Source of the DNA: Marchantia polymorpha subsp. ruderalis
Taxonomy: Eukaryota; Streptophyta; Marchantiopsida; Marchantiales; Marchantiaceae
Assembly (NCBI GenBank): GCA_037833965.1
Contig: AP031351.1
Coordinates: 3,670,501-3,734,500, forward strand
Direction: 5' to 3'
Length of the DNA stretch: 64,000 nt
The notes under the pieces were generated by a model that searched no databases, had not been told where the DNA came from, and saw only the letters and a list, made by a program, of their open reading frames with translations. The position numbers were made by a program, and so were the translations under genes. Shown here piece after piece: positions 46,491 through 59,567 of the stretch (the stretch's first letter is position 1; every line of letters starts with the position of its first letter).

Positions 46491-48989
46491 AAAAAGATTT
46501 TTTTTTAGCCCAAAATATGCATATTCACACAATGAATAAATTATATGAATATGGATTTAAATTGTAACTCAGTTTTAGATATGATTTCAATAGTACCAAG
46601 GTTGTATTTCATTCAATACATGTCTTCTAAACTCAATATCATTTTAACAAATAAAAGTTTTTAACACATATATTTTATCAATAAACGGGTTCAAATTGTG
46701 TTATTTTAATTTTTTGATATATTAAAGAATGTTAATACATTCATAAGATTTAATCAGTAAATTATTTTAAATTTTAAATTTTAGTCTTAAATTTTTAATG
46801 AAAGTTACTTGAAAATTAGAACATTTGATCAAATTTGTAAAATAATTATGAATAATTGATTTATAAGTGTTAGTTATTGAAAACAATGATGTAACTAACA
46901 TAATATATGAATGAAAATTCATAATATGAAAAAATCAATTTTTTTTATTTTTATATAATCAATATGAATATATTTATATATATTCAAATACAGGATTACA
47001 TATTTATTTTATAAATGCATTTGATATCTTGAATGTAGTATTGGATATATGAATCAAAATAAAAATTGAAGGTTCTTGTAAATCAAAAAAAATTGCTATT
47101 TGAGAATTCCATCAATTATTATCTTCAAAAATAGTTTAGAAAATTAAATTATGATAATCTTTCAAATTTTGAATAAGATTTTGTAATAAAATTATAGTTA
47201 TTTGAAATGATTTTTTTTCACTAGTTCAAAAACGTAGTATTTAATCAATCTTCCACAATGAAATCTACATGCTTTCATATAGCAAGCAATATATTTTGCT
47301 TTTGAATTTTGATGATATTCTTCTTGAAAATGTTAAAAAAAATTCAAGAATAATGAAAATTATTATTTTTAAATATTATTTTTAAATAAAATTTTCAATT
47401 GATGTGTAATTTTATATAACCAAACATTTTTAAATAGTTATATATGTCGAAACACAAAAACTTGTTTATCTTCTGATGGAGAAGAAAACAAGCCTATATT
47501 TATCATATCCGTGTGACTTCAAGTATCGTTCCGAGGACTTGTTAGTGTAAGGTGAAAAACTGCTCATAATCATATTGTCAAACTCTATTTACTTCTTTCT
47601 TTAAGATGACAAAAACCCCAACGTAGATCGATTAGAGATCACTTCACAACTAACGTAGAATATTTTGGCTAGCAGGTCACACAAGTGAGCACTTTCAGAT
47701 GCATGAGGCTACAACGACAAACCAATCCGGTCCATGAGAGCTAGGTTTTGGCGATCCCTGGACTACAAGTTCTTCTGAATCTGCTCTGTCTCACTATAGA
47801 CAAAAATTCTTCACAAGTTCAGGTGAGCCAAACCTGAGTATCCCTCAATCGGCTCTAACCTTACAGACGGTGTTTCCTTGTGAGTATTAGAGAACCAAAA
47901 AATGACACTTCAACTTCCACGACACACCAACAAATCCACTGCTCAATCTCGGAGTCTAGATCGATCCGGGTCTTGCCTTACAGCTTCCATCACCTTCAAA
48001 TCTGGTCTGCCACGTAGTCTCACTTCTCTCAGATCGACAACACTCAGAAAGGAAGCTAGAGGTACAGCAGCGTAGAAAAACACGACACTATAAATTGATA
48101 AGGAATCTAGGCAGAAAACATGTAAGAACGAAGACCTGGCAGTATCCGCAAGCTCCACTTAAATAAGCAGAAACCACACAGAAGCGACGGCGGCGAAAGC
48201 CCACTAAAACCTTTACCTGTACCACCTACTTGATTGTCGGCTTCGGCTCCATTTTCTTATCCTTGTCGCTAACTTCGTGGCTGACTTCTCTCGGTTGACT
48301 TTTTGAGATCGAAGAGGTGACAGATCCTTAACATTTTTAACCACTACTGATCCGGTTTTGTTTAATTGATTAAGCGGATCATTTCTAGCATACTTTTAAC
48401 TCCTTAACTAAAAAAATGAAAACTACTAGAACTCTTGGTTTCGGTTTTAGGCTAATCTAGAAATTTTAGTCTTTGGAGATTCTCACAATATATTCAATAG
48501 ACCTACAATCATACGTATAGTATGGATGTGTATAAGTTTGGAAATATTTAGATAAAAAAATTGTTGTTGATTTCATATAGATTTTTTACCTAAAAAAAAT
48601 AATCCTATCATAAATCAAGTAACCAGTTTCATATATTCAAAATTTAATTGTATTTTAGCAATGATGTGAATAGTATAGATGAGTTTGTAATAAAATTGCA
48701 AAACTTTGCACTTTTTTTGAACGTTTAAAACGTCTTAAGTATATTTTTTTACTTTTTATCATCTTACGCTGCAAATAGAAATGTGCAAAATCAAATTGCA
48801 ACATTTTGCGCGTTTTAAAACTTTTAAAACATCTTCAATATGATTTTTGTTATATTATCATTTTTATCATCTTACGCCATCATGTTGTCCGTATACAGAT
48901 GGATCAGCCGTTTATGATCTAGAAATGCATCTCATTTGAGTCATTTGACAAACACATACTCCTAGTTGAGTGATGTATGGCTCAGCAGG
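46491..48989. other. A+T-rich intergenic with a more balanced island at 47.5-48.3 kb
   Basis: Very A+T-rich to ~47,450. A balanced island (47,460-48,310) has no frame with recognisable content (47943-48158 minus was examined). It is then A+T-rich again. A repeated phrase occurs near 48,690-48,750 and 48,780-48,870 (TTGCA..A(C)TTTGC(A/G)C, TTTTAAAAC(G/A)TCTT(A/C)A, ATCATCTTACGC), indicating a short diverged duplication. Confidence 0.4.
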
Positions 48990-51240
48990 TCTTAGGAAAG
49001 AATTTCACTAAGATAATTTTGACAAACTTTTGGCTGATCCCAAGTTTAAGGTTGCTAGGGTGAAATGCAAATCCTACAACTCTACTATTTTTTCAAATAT
49101 GAAAACTCATCTCGCCAACTATGATCACTATATGGAAATAGTTTTCAACCAGCAATTGACGCGTCTCGGTTTCACCTCACTAACTGCGTCATTGCCCCAA
49201 GCGCAAAGATGCTCTATGTTGTTGTTAGTATTATAGGAAGATCTGCTCCTTTCGCCTTATTGCAAATAAAATCCACAAACACCAACATCTCTACATCTTC
49301 ATCGTCAATGTATTTTCAATCTCAAGAGGAATCTGAGTAGGTAATTAGATCAGTGATTGCTCAAAGCATGGCATGGTCCAAAATCACTTCGAGGAAGAGC
49401 AAATTCATTGTTGATCGAATCAACGCAAAGATTTTTCCTATATAACTTAGATGAGAAGCTAACAAAGAAGCAAATTGTTGATTCTTAATTCATCTTTGTC
49501 ATACATCAAACTCTTATGAACTTCCATATGTTCAATCATTTAGTCTAACAAACATTTTTCAAGGTGTTGTTTTCAACTTGACCACTCCATCATCCAAGCA
49601 AACAATTGCTTTCAGACTGATCTCATTACAACAAATGCATATGGGTAAATAATTGCTTTACAGTTGCGGCAGTCATAATTGGCATGAATGTTGTGTCAAA
49701 TGTGTTGTCTTGGAGCATGTCTAACAATATTGCCCATGATCCACGTTTATGGTTTGTGGAATATTTAAGAACACACATCAAGGTTGTGTCAGCCATTAAA
49801 CTTTGCATGAAAATCAAATTGATGTTAGATCGTCTGGCTGTATTTATTGGAAAGCATATGATGAATGACTTTATTTTTTATAATTATAAGATGATGTGAG
49901 CTCTTTGTAATCAATCGATGTACAATCATGAAGTTGACTGTGCATATGGATGTGAAATTTATCTATTTATCAACTTCTTTGAAGATATGATCAAGTTGTC
50001 AAACTTCACATCATTATTCAAGATGGTCATAGTCGTTTTGAAATGCATCAAGAACCAGAATCTACTCAATAACATATTTTTTTCAGTTTGCAAGAAGATA
50101 TTTGGCAAGTCCTACTCAATGATTTTGTATTCAATTTCACGTTGGTTGAGTGTAAACTATATATTTTTTCCTTTTAAGATAGTTGATAGTCCCATCATCT
50201 TTATGCCACATCAATCTGAAAGAGTGTCGCAAAAAGCGATATATTGATGTTAACTATGAACTTGCAAACAATTTTATCTACACTATCAACAAGAGTAGTT
50301 TCTGAAATGGCGTCAACTTTGCAATCAATCTATTTAATTTCATCTGCAAATGCATTGGCATTATTGAAAATGATTCATTGACGTGTTTACTATCTATGCA
50401 ATTTCTGTATTTGTCTCACTTCATCTTCCTATTGTATTGTATGGTGTCAAATTTGAACAATTGCAAGATCAACTTTGTTAACAATGTAATCAAATCTATC
50501 TACTTGTTCATGCACTTGTCTTCTAGTGGGACTCCTTCTATCATGAGTTTTGAATAAATTTTGCACATGTTCATAGTGATCAAGTGCTCGATTTTGGCAA
50601 ATGATCACTTGTCGATCAATATCATGCGACAATCGAGCTTCTAACCCGTTGTTATGAATCTTCATAAAAGTATGAACAGTTGTTGAAAAAGACAAAGATG
50701 GAATTCTTGGAATTCTTTGTCATTGAGAAGCAATTCACAACCACCATGAGAACATATATGGACTATCATCCGTTATGTTTATGCTCAAAGTCCATCCAAA
50801 TATCTCCATCTTATTTTTATTTTGATCAAAGTGTATATTATATCAAGATTATCAGCTAGGGTTGAACAACAACACAATATGAAAAAGAGAGTGCATCGCG
50901 CTTTCCGCAATTGCACATGCTCTAGCAAGATTAAGATGCAAATTGTTGTGACACATAACTCTTCATTCCAAAAAATGATAAAGAGTATCAAACGTTAATC
51001 GTTCGAGCATCACATCCCATATTTATGTAAGAATCAAGATCCACCAGTGATGTCGCATGCATATCAAGAATTGATCATCATGACGACACGTATGGCGAAA
51101 GAGTGGTTGGTACAAAATGCATTGAACAAGAAGCCGCTGGAGAAAAATTAAGAGTTTGAAGATCTAGTCTCTTATCTTCTTAACAAAATTGAGTTGGTTG
51201 AACAATTAGACTTACTACGTGTTCTACCACTATACTAGGA
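48990..51240 (+). pseudogene. Heavily decayed hAT-like transposase relic
   Basis: Coding-like fragments occur in order on the plus strand inside A+T-rich DNA. A BED-finger-like start (ADPKFKVARVKCKSYNSTIF, with Tyr where the second Cys is expected) lies at 49,030-49,140. HDPRLWFVEYLRTHIKVVSA is at ~49,735-49,800. EIYLFINFFEDMIKLSNF, followed by KKIFGKSYSMILYSISRWLS, is at ~49,950-50,170. Later pieces reach about 51,240 (LLNKIELVEQLDLL). Frames are separated by stops and shifts throughout. hAT assignment is by overall pattern and is weaker than for the 35-37 kb relic. No ends identified. Confidence 0.55.
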
Positions 51241-54200
51241 AATTTGTTACTCCATTCTCATATCAATAACTAACAAAGTATATTTCTAATATACCAACTG
51301 TCAAATTTTGTACCTAAAAAAAAGTAAAGTTGTGAATTCACAATGATTTCTTGGTACAAAATGAAATCTAAAATCCATTGTTTTAACTTGATAACTATAC
51401 ATAATAATAGCACTCAAAAGAATCAACCCAAAGTTATATACATATATTTCCAATGTTTTACTTTTAAATTATAACAGCATTTTCATTTTGAATTTCAATT
51501 CATGTTTAAATATCATAAAAAAATATATAATGTATAAATAACTCCAATAAAAAGTCAAGAGCTAGTGTTGTAAACGTCAATCTGTCATCTTTCGGTAATT
51601 TGCAAATATACACATAAGATAAAGAATTGAATTCATATAATCTTTCTAATAGTTTCAATTGAAGTTATCTGTATCAAAGGTTATCAAGAGTAAATTGTAT
51701 TGCCTTATCAAATCATCAAACTTGACTGGAAGCATATGTTTAAGCTTCAAATCCGATTCATTTAGTTCTTCAATAACTAATTGGCTTGATAAAGTACAGA
51801 TATATTCACTTAGCAATGAAGTATGAGTTATGAAACAATTGTTCTCTTTTAATCACTATTTTAACATCAAGCTGTAGAATACAAAAACTATTTCAATCCA
51901 CTTCATATGTTACAAATTGCAATTTCATCAAAAACTACTTTCAAAAATCTCATGACTCCAAGAACTAAAATCTTCATCTTGACAATCTATATTTTATGAA
52001 AAAACGTACTCAAATTTGCTCTTCCATGATAAAACTAAAATCATCGGCAAATTGCAAGACATAGATAGAAGCTCATGAAGGGCGCGGATGATGAGGGAGC
52101 CAATCGTGATCGTGATTTTATGCATGTGATGCGTTTTCAAAATTGACGAGCAAGATCGATCTTGGTGTAGGTACCACGTCTAGATGAAGTAGAATTGCAT
52201 GGAGCTGATCAATGAATTGAAGGCTCTGAAGATGGCGATGATGTTATTGAAATTCGGTGGCGTAATACCAAAGTGTACAATCTTATCATCATTGATAATC
52301 GCCAACAATTCAGAATGTCAAACATGGATATTCTTCATCATAGATCATTAATATGTCTCATTGTTATCTTAATTTGTAGCATAAGTTTCATAATAGCAAA
52401 GTAATCTTACAAAAAATTCTTATCTCATTTTCACATAGAGTTCCACTTGCGTCCAGAGTCAGAACCCTTTCGAGACGAGCCCGCCGGTTTCCAACTACCA
52501 AGCAAGTCATCAAACTGAAATTGAGTTGGCACGCACAGTACGTACAGCAGTAGCATGACCGAACGAGTCCAAGCAACAGTGGTATAATGATGCAAGTGAA
52601 ACTTTATGTGAAAATAAGATTACAATGAGATAAGCATTTTTTGTAAGCATAATCTCCCAATGAGAATGTTTAAGTGATCATGCTCTTTATATTGAAATCC
52701 AAATTAGTCTGAAAAGTAAATGATATTTTTCTATATCATATTAATCATTACACATTTCAAGCTAAATAAAAAATAACTTAGCATGACATATATATATTTA
52801 TTTATATATTTATTTATATACATAAATTATTTTATTGCAGCATTATAAAATAATCATTTAAAAAAATAATTTAGAAGTATTCAAAAACCTTGAAATTTCT
52901 TAATCAATACTTTTTATTTAGCAAGTTATAAAGTTATTATCGTAAAAATTGATAATTATAGCATTAAGCATAGACTTTAAAATTTGCTTTAGAGACATCA
53001 AATTTCTGATTCATACATTATTACATATCAATTATTAAACCAAAATTTAAATGATTGTGTTGCATTATTATAAATTTATAAAGTTAAAATAATATATTTG
53101 ATCTATATAAATTCCAAATTGTGCAAAATCGTTATTTTCATTCAAAAATAATTTTGAATAATTTACATATACATATACATCATATCATCATAAATTTGTA
53201 TTGCATAATTCTAGAAGAGAATCATTGGGATGTAGAAATAATGATATTTTATATATATATACTAATTAATCCTTTCTTAAAAAGAAACTGATAGTTTCTT
53301 GTATCATTAGAAATACTTTTAAATCCACATATGATAATTTCATGGCCGTAATAACTAAATATGGATGAGATTTTTTTAATAGTATTTTGTACATTAAAAA
53401 AACAAATAATTTTTAAGATAAGGGCATAAATTAGAATGAATATAATTTTAAATTGAAATATATTCACATATATTTTGTAGAAGTATTTATAAATATTTTG
53501 AAATTCAACTGTTCTTAAATAATTTGAAAAAAATTTATATGAATAAGTTTAAATTCCAGTGAATATGTTTTGAAAGACAAAATTGCAACAATATAATACT
53601 ACTTGGTAGGTTGTATTATTACTTATAAGTGTATTTAATTATTTTGGGTAAAAAAAAATTGCTCTACTTAAAATTACTGTAGCATTAGAGAAATTGATTT
53701 TTTTGTGAATTAAATATAATTAAATTAATAAATGATTATTTTCCATTTTTCTCAAATTAAAAATTTGAAAAAAATGTTAGCCAACAAGGTTTTATTAAGT
53801 AAAAATAAATCATGCAGTCAATATATGAATTTTTAAAGTTCTTGTTTGATTGTGAAATCTCAAAAGTGATTACATACATCTTTATTGATAGATAAAAATT
53901 ACAAAATATTTTGAATTCTATATGTGTGAAACAAATAAAATAATACAAGATTAAAAAAATAAACCATATATATGGATTTATTGTGTTTACAAAAAGTTTG
54001 TAGAATTCACTTCAAGCTATCAAATATTAAATTAGGAGTATTTTTATGAAGTTAATTAAAAATCCAACACATTAATTAAATTAAATAAAGTCTAATTTCA
54101 CAATCCTTTAATGTATGGAAAAGATGATTGATAAATATTTTCATTGTTCTTCATTTTATGATAAATAAATGTATGTCTTCATAAGATATTAAGTTCAATG

Positions 54201-56725
54201 CATTCAATATTCTATGATGTGTGATATTTTTCTATATTTCAACAAATGAAAGTAGAGATTAGCATTTCACTTCAATATAATTTTTAATTAGATTTACGTT
54301 ACCTTAAAGTATTAAATTTCAATCTTTATGACTAATATGAAATAAAAATTCAATCATTTTTCAAACAAGATAAAAAATTATCAGATATTGATTACTTCAG
54401 ATATTGTTAATACTGAATGAAATCTTTTCAGAATTATGTTCCATCTTCAAGTGAGCTACTCTTTTAATCCATAGTGTTACTATATGTTATGAAAAAAAAT
54501 CACGATCATGAACATCTGAATTATTCATGAATTTAAATTTACATCTTCTTTTCAAATATAAAAACAAAAATTTGTGCATACATTCATTGTAGTATTTGAC
54601 CATTAAAATGAAAAAAAAAACATAATAAAACTTAAATTTTAATATTATATATTTCATCTCAACATATATATAAATATATATAATCGTGTCCATTATATTT
54701 ACTTTGTGAATTGATGGCATGGATAACATAATTAACAAGAAAAAGAGATGCTAACATGATGTTATAACTAACACCAAACTAAAACACTATATTTTAACTT
54801 GAAATGCACAGTATTATTGATGTGTAATTTTCAACTAAAACACTGTAATTTTTATCTGTTAAATACACAGTGTCATATTGGCACAAAATCATTATAGAGT
54901 GCTAAAAAAACATGTATAGTATCTTTGTTTATTGACATGCATGATGTAATCTTTGAGAAGTATGATAAAATTTTAAAAACGGCAAGTGAATACTTCAACA
55001 TTGACAATATTTTGATCAGTATATTGTTAGCAAATTGGATGAAAAAGCTTTTACAAATGCACTTTGTGATAGATATAGCACGATCAAAAGTTGAAACAAT
55101 ATTGAATTGAGATAAATATTATGAGAGATTATTGATAGTCCACTATGTTAGATTCTATAGATAAAATTATCCATATTTCTTAATTTTTAGTGATTTTATC
55201 AACATAGAACTTTTTATTTAGATCAATATATTTTTTTGATGATAGATTCTTCGTATTTTATAATTTTTGAGCATTGTTTCATTAAATTTAAGATTTACAG
55301 ATTACATTTTTATTAAAAATATGCAATTGTTGCATGTTGTAACATTCGGATCTATATTCATTCTTAATGTTATAAACAAGCGTTTAATAGAAACTTGTAT
55401 GCTAAAAATTTTGTATTAAATTTTCTCATATAAATTAAATTTTTTTGTATCTTTTGTAAATTTATAGATAATTGATTGATTTTATGTTGAAAAACCTCAA
55501 ATGATTTAAATATGATTAGAGAATGTGTTTTAGTTGTAATTTAACTTTAAGTAAAGATAAAGCTATTTTGGCTCTCATATAAATCAAAGCTCACTGATGT
55601 TGAGATTAATTCCAGGTAATAAGTAATCTTAGGTTCTAGCTATCTATAGCTAGGTTTGTTGCTAGTGTTGGGTATACATATACCCACAAGATTTCTACTA
55701 TAAACTCTCTTGCGTGTTTTAGCGGTGGACGTAACCCTCTGAAGAACTCATCTCGTTATATGTTTCTTGTCTACTTATGCATGTGTATCAATTTGATAAC
55801 ATTGCTGGTTTCGATTCGAAGTTTGTGAAAGGTCTCATATGAGTGGAAGGTGAAATTTACAAAAGTTTTTCTTTGAGATGATAGAAATTATGACGTTGAC
55901 GTTTTTTTGAGATTGTGACAGAAGGTTTATAGTTTGAAAGTTAGTAGATCAAGGAGAGTTTCAGTTTTTTCAACTTTGTCAACAATTTTTTATGACGTTT
56001 TGTCTGAGTTAGTTTAACAAACTGACCGTGGTTTGAGGTTTGAGTCTCACTGTTTTGAGAACTCTGATTTAGAAGTTCAGAGCACTTGCCCCACCAAAAC
56101 TCTCACCTCAATTCTCTAGCCCCATGCTGTACGAGAATATTTAGGGTCCATTCTCTTCTCAGACATAAACAATTACTGATGAGTGAGTGATGTATTATAT
56201 TATATATAATAAAATGCACCATCACCGTATACCATATTCCACATGACTATAAAATGGATTAAAGATGTCTTAAATAAAAATCGTCTTTATTTCAGACGTT
56301 TTAAATGTGTACGCATTGTTAATACATAACAAACATATGCATATACCAAAATTCAAAAATGTACAAAACTTAGCTTTGTATGTTTATATGTGATGTCAAT
56401 CAAGTTTTTCAATCAATGCACCTTGCATAAAAAATCCACAATTTTCATTAAACATTTGCAATAATTTGTTGATTCACACAATTCAAAACATCATTATATA
56501 TTTTGATATCACTTAAATTACTTGTTATAATTTTCTTTTATTCAATGATCCACCATATGAAAGAAAACATACTTGAAATATTTGCTAGACTATGGATCAT
56601 ATGAAAATAATACTGGATTCACACTACAATATATATGTTATACAAAATATGTTCTCTACTACAAATACTACTTTTCATATGTTATACAAAATATGTTCTC
56701 TACTACAAATACTACTTTTCATATG

Positions 56726-56758
<33 letters not shown>

Positions 56759-57791
56759 TTATTTATTATCTTCAAATTGGATCCAAAAGATTTTGAAAAC
56801 AGAGGAGTATTTTTTTAAATAACGTACAGAAAACAAATTTTAGTTGCTTTTATTTAAATGTTAGTATAGTTTATCAGTTTGACTTATCATTGATGGATCC
56901 ATTGTAAAATTCATCAGAATTTTATGAAAAGTTGTAGAATTTCCAGGAATAAACGTTAGGTCACTATGTATTCTCTTTGTATCTCAATCTTATGGCTTCA
57001 TTTCTTTACTAATCTATTGTATAAAGTTTGGATGTTTCAATATCGTAAATGTCATAGTAGAAATTGAAATACCAAAAAAGTAATTACCATAGATCCTGAG
57101 TTGATAAAAACTGCTCTTCACATAATTCCAATATTACAATATGATTCATTTTATTACAAAATCTTTTGAATTAATCTGAATTTTGTTTTTCTGGCTGAAC
57201 TATCTAGGAACTGGTTCAGGAGCTTGTCGATAGCCCAGAGCATTTTGCAAAGAATTGAGAAAACTCAAATTTCATAACATAAATCTCATATTTAAAACCT
57301 GCGAGATTCCTCCACATGAACCAGGTTTCAAACAAAATGAAATCAACTTAATTGGTTTGAGCTAAACACATATCTCCGGATCTACTCCTTTTATAGCAGT
57401 GGAAAAACAAAAAATCAAAGTCTCAATCGCTTGATTATGGATATAGGTTTGGCATGTAGTCATGCTGACGTTTTCTTCTATTATAAACAACACACGGTTA
57501 TGTTTAAAACCGTCTCCTATCAAATGGAAATGATGCAGCCGAACAAAGAAATAAAAAAACTGAAATCAAGACATGTTGTTGACATTTGCTCATATATTCG
57601 GACTTGAAGCTGCCACTCCATATTTTCTTTCAATATTCAGCTAAGGTCGCTTATTTTTTACATGTTTTGTCAGAGAAGCAAGTAACAAAGTGGATATAAA
57701 GACGATCTGAAGACCCCAAAAAGCATATTGTTTAAGTGTGGGCTTTGCACTTCGTGGTTGCACATTTTTTATGCTTTGTGTGCTGGCGAGT
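51241..57791. other. Long A+T-rich gene desert
   Basis: Mostly very A+T-rich with no supported gene. A more balanced patch at about 52,080-52,580 holds the frame 52388-52576 (minus) without recognisable content. A fragment at 54,925-55,110 (plus) is open but unassigned. From about 55,600 to 57,790 composition moderates. The tandem repeat and AT tract at 56634-56758 are listed separately. Confidence 0.5.
56634..56758. repeat. 44-bp perfect tandem duplication plus (AT)n tract
   Basis: The unit starting TATGTTATACAAAATATGTT occurs at 56634 and 56678 without mismatch, and the next unit start (TATG) is at 56722. It runs into an AT dinucleotide tract ending at about 56758. The period is not a multiple of three, so the overlapping frame is not a repeat protein. 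The identity of copies implies a recent event. Confidence 0.92.
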
Positions 57792-58230
57792 TTACTCGAC
57801 AGCTCCATTCTTAACAGGTTCTTGCGCTACACACATGAAACAAGAAATAGAAGAATACGATATTGCTTGGAGGGTTTATGCATGTTATAGATGAACATCA
57901 TACCAGTGTGAATAAGACATGGATCTCCATGGATGAAATACTTACCTCGCCGTAGCTCGCTGAATACAGATGAGTATGTCATGAAATTCTTTGTATCAGT
58001 GACTAAAGCTAGTTCTGCGAAGTTTCAGTACCACTCTGATTGCATATATTATAAAGTCAGTGGCAATGATACTGGTTTTCCAACACATGATGATCACGTG
58101 GATTAATTATTCCTCATTTTATTCTAAGTATGAAAAAAGCTCTCACCTTGATCTCTTTAGAAGATGTCCATACCCTCAAAAACGATCAAACTTCACATCT
58201 CTCATGCCAGCATGTTTGACTGTACCATCA
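57792..58230 (-). CDS. Candidate 3' exons of an unrecognised or decayed gene
   Basis: On the minus strand 58014-57946 reads LALVTDTKNFMTYSSVFSEL plus RR, ending at a perfect GTAAGT donor. The acceptor at 57826 (GTGTGTAG) continues in frame as AQEPVKNGAVE and stops at TAA (57794-57792). Further upstream 58230-58147, bounded by a TTTACAG acceptor and a GTGAGA donor, reads DGTVKHAGMRDVKFDRF but then meets TGA in frame. The same exon in another frame gives LRVWTSSKEIK, so a one-base indel or a mis-set boundary is likely. No family recognised. It may be a recently broken gene. Confidence 0.35.
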
Positions 58231-59273
58231 CTGTAAAGGATTTTCAATGATTCGTATCACCTCAAACTCCATCAATTGAGGCATTGAAGGAGTAATGCCC
58301 GTTCAATACTAGTGAAACAGATAGTGGACAGGAGACACATGTGTACACACATCTCCCGAATAAGAATCAGCATTCACATGCATCAGTGCTGCCATTCAAG
58401 TATCATGCGTTGAACGCCTGCAAAGATGCTCGAAAGGCACTGCTAAGATTCAGACGCTATCAGACACGAGACGAGACGAGACGAGACGTCAACTCATTCG
58501 TTGATAGAGAACGAAGTCTGCAATTTTGGGTTTAGGGGTTTAGAAGTCCCAGCAACACTGCTCGCCCCAGCTCCTCATCCCAAAGTCGATCACGATTCCA
58601 TCGAGAGTGTCATACGATCAGATTTCAGACGAAGTGAGTACGAAGTGCAAGACACGAGGAGTCGAGTCAGAAAAGTCTAAGTTTAAGCAGCGAACGTGGA
58701 TTAGGAGCCTACGTATCGTGAACCTTCTTTATCCAGAGGTCACAAGACCGAGAGGGAGGAGACCCCAGAGTAAGTCCGAAATGCGGCGGACCAAGGGCCA
58801 CGGAGGATATACCGGTCGGACGTCGGACGGAGGGAGGGAGCAGGTACTGACAAACAAATAGAGGCGATGGGTCGACGACTCGCGACCAGATGGCGACAGG
58901 GGTCCCAATCTACGTAGTGCGCTATCTCTCTCTCTCTCTCTGTGCTTCTGGAACCTAATGGAAGCGAGAGCAGGCAGCCTTCTGCCTGCCGCATGTACCC
59001 CCGGCAGCAGCAGCGCAGGCGGCTCGCGCGTGCGCTGCCACTCGTCCGGAGCTGGTTCGAATCTAGATCCCGATGCCGGCGATTTCTGAATGCGCTGGAG
59101 TGGCCCTCAAGGAAGAGTCGGGCCGATGGATCACAAGCGCTTTCCTTCGATTTGTGAGGACTTTCGTGACCACCCTCCCTGCCACGCTTTCTGGAGCCTC
59201 GAACCCTATCTGGCTTCATAGATCTGCGGTCTTTGCGGGCGGATCTTTTGTGCGGTCATGTATGCTGTCGGGG
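58231..59273. other. Intergenic, becoming G+C-rich toward the SURNod19 promoter
   Basis: Contains a GACGAGACGAGACGAG run (58,471-58,488), a GGACGTCGGACGGAGGGAGG tract (~58,818-58,838) and a CT dinucleotide tract (58,923-58,941). Overlapping frames on both strands (58740-59219 minus, 58942-59157 plus) were not accepted. Confidence 0.4.
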
Positions 59274-59282
59274 ATATATAAA
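59274..59282 (+). promoter_or_regulatory. Probable TATA box of the SURNod19 gene
   Basis: ATATATAAA in a G+C-rich surround, about 290 bases before the start codon. This would place the transcription start near 59,305-59,315 and leave a 5' leader of about 255 nt. Position and sequence fit the plant consensus. The start itself is inferred. Confidence 0.5.
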
Positions 59283-59567
59283 TGCAATCCAGTGGCAATG
59301 TAAGGTAGCATCTGGTTCAAGTCATATTTCAGAAGAATCTCCGGGTCAATCATTCTGTACTTTGCGTATGATGGGTGAATCTTGGTGATTTCCGGTGTGT
59401 TGGTTGGGGGTTGTGGTGACTGCATGAAATTTCGTGCCACTGCGCGAGATTGTCGATAGCTGCGCATCGTTAGGAAGGCGCTAGGGATTGCATCGCACAC
59501 TAAACGAAGAGCAAGGCGAGCAGCGCTGCAGATTTGATCCTGAGCTGGAAGTGCAAGTTCCGAAACC

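Noticed and set aside
58410-58470. Plus-strand HALNACKDARKALL echoes HALNACKQEM in the BYPASS1-like protein
   Set aside because: Similarity stops after seven residues and the rest of the frame is unrelated, so it is treated as coincidence.
59041-59080. GGTTCGAATC resembling a tRNA T-arm
   Set aside because: The flanking bases do not form the T stem and no cloverleaf can be drawn around it.
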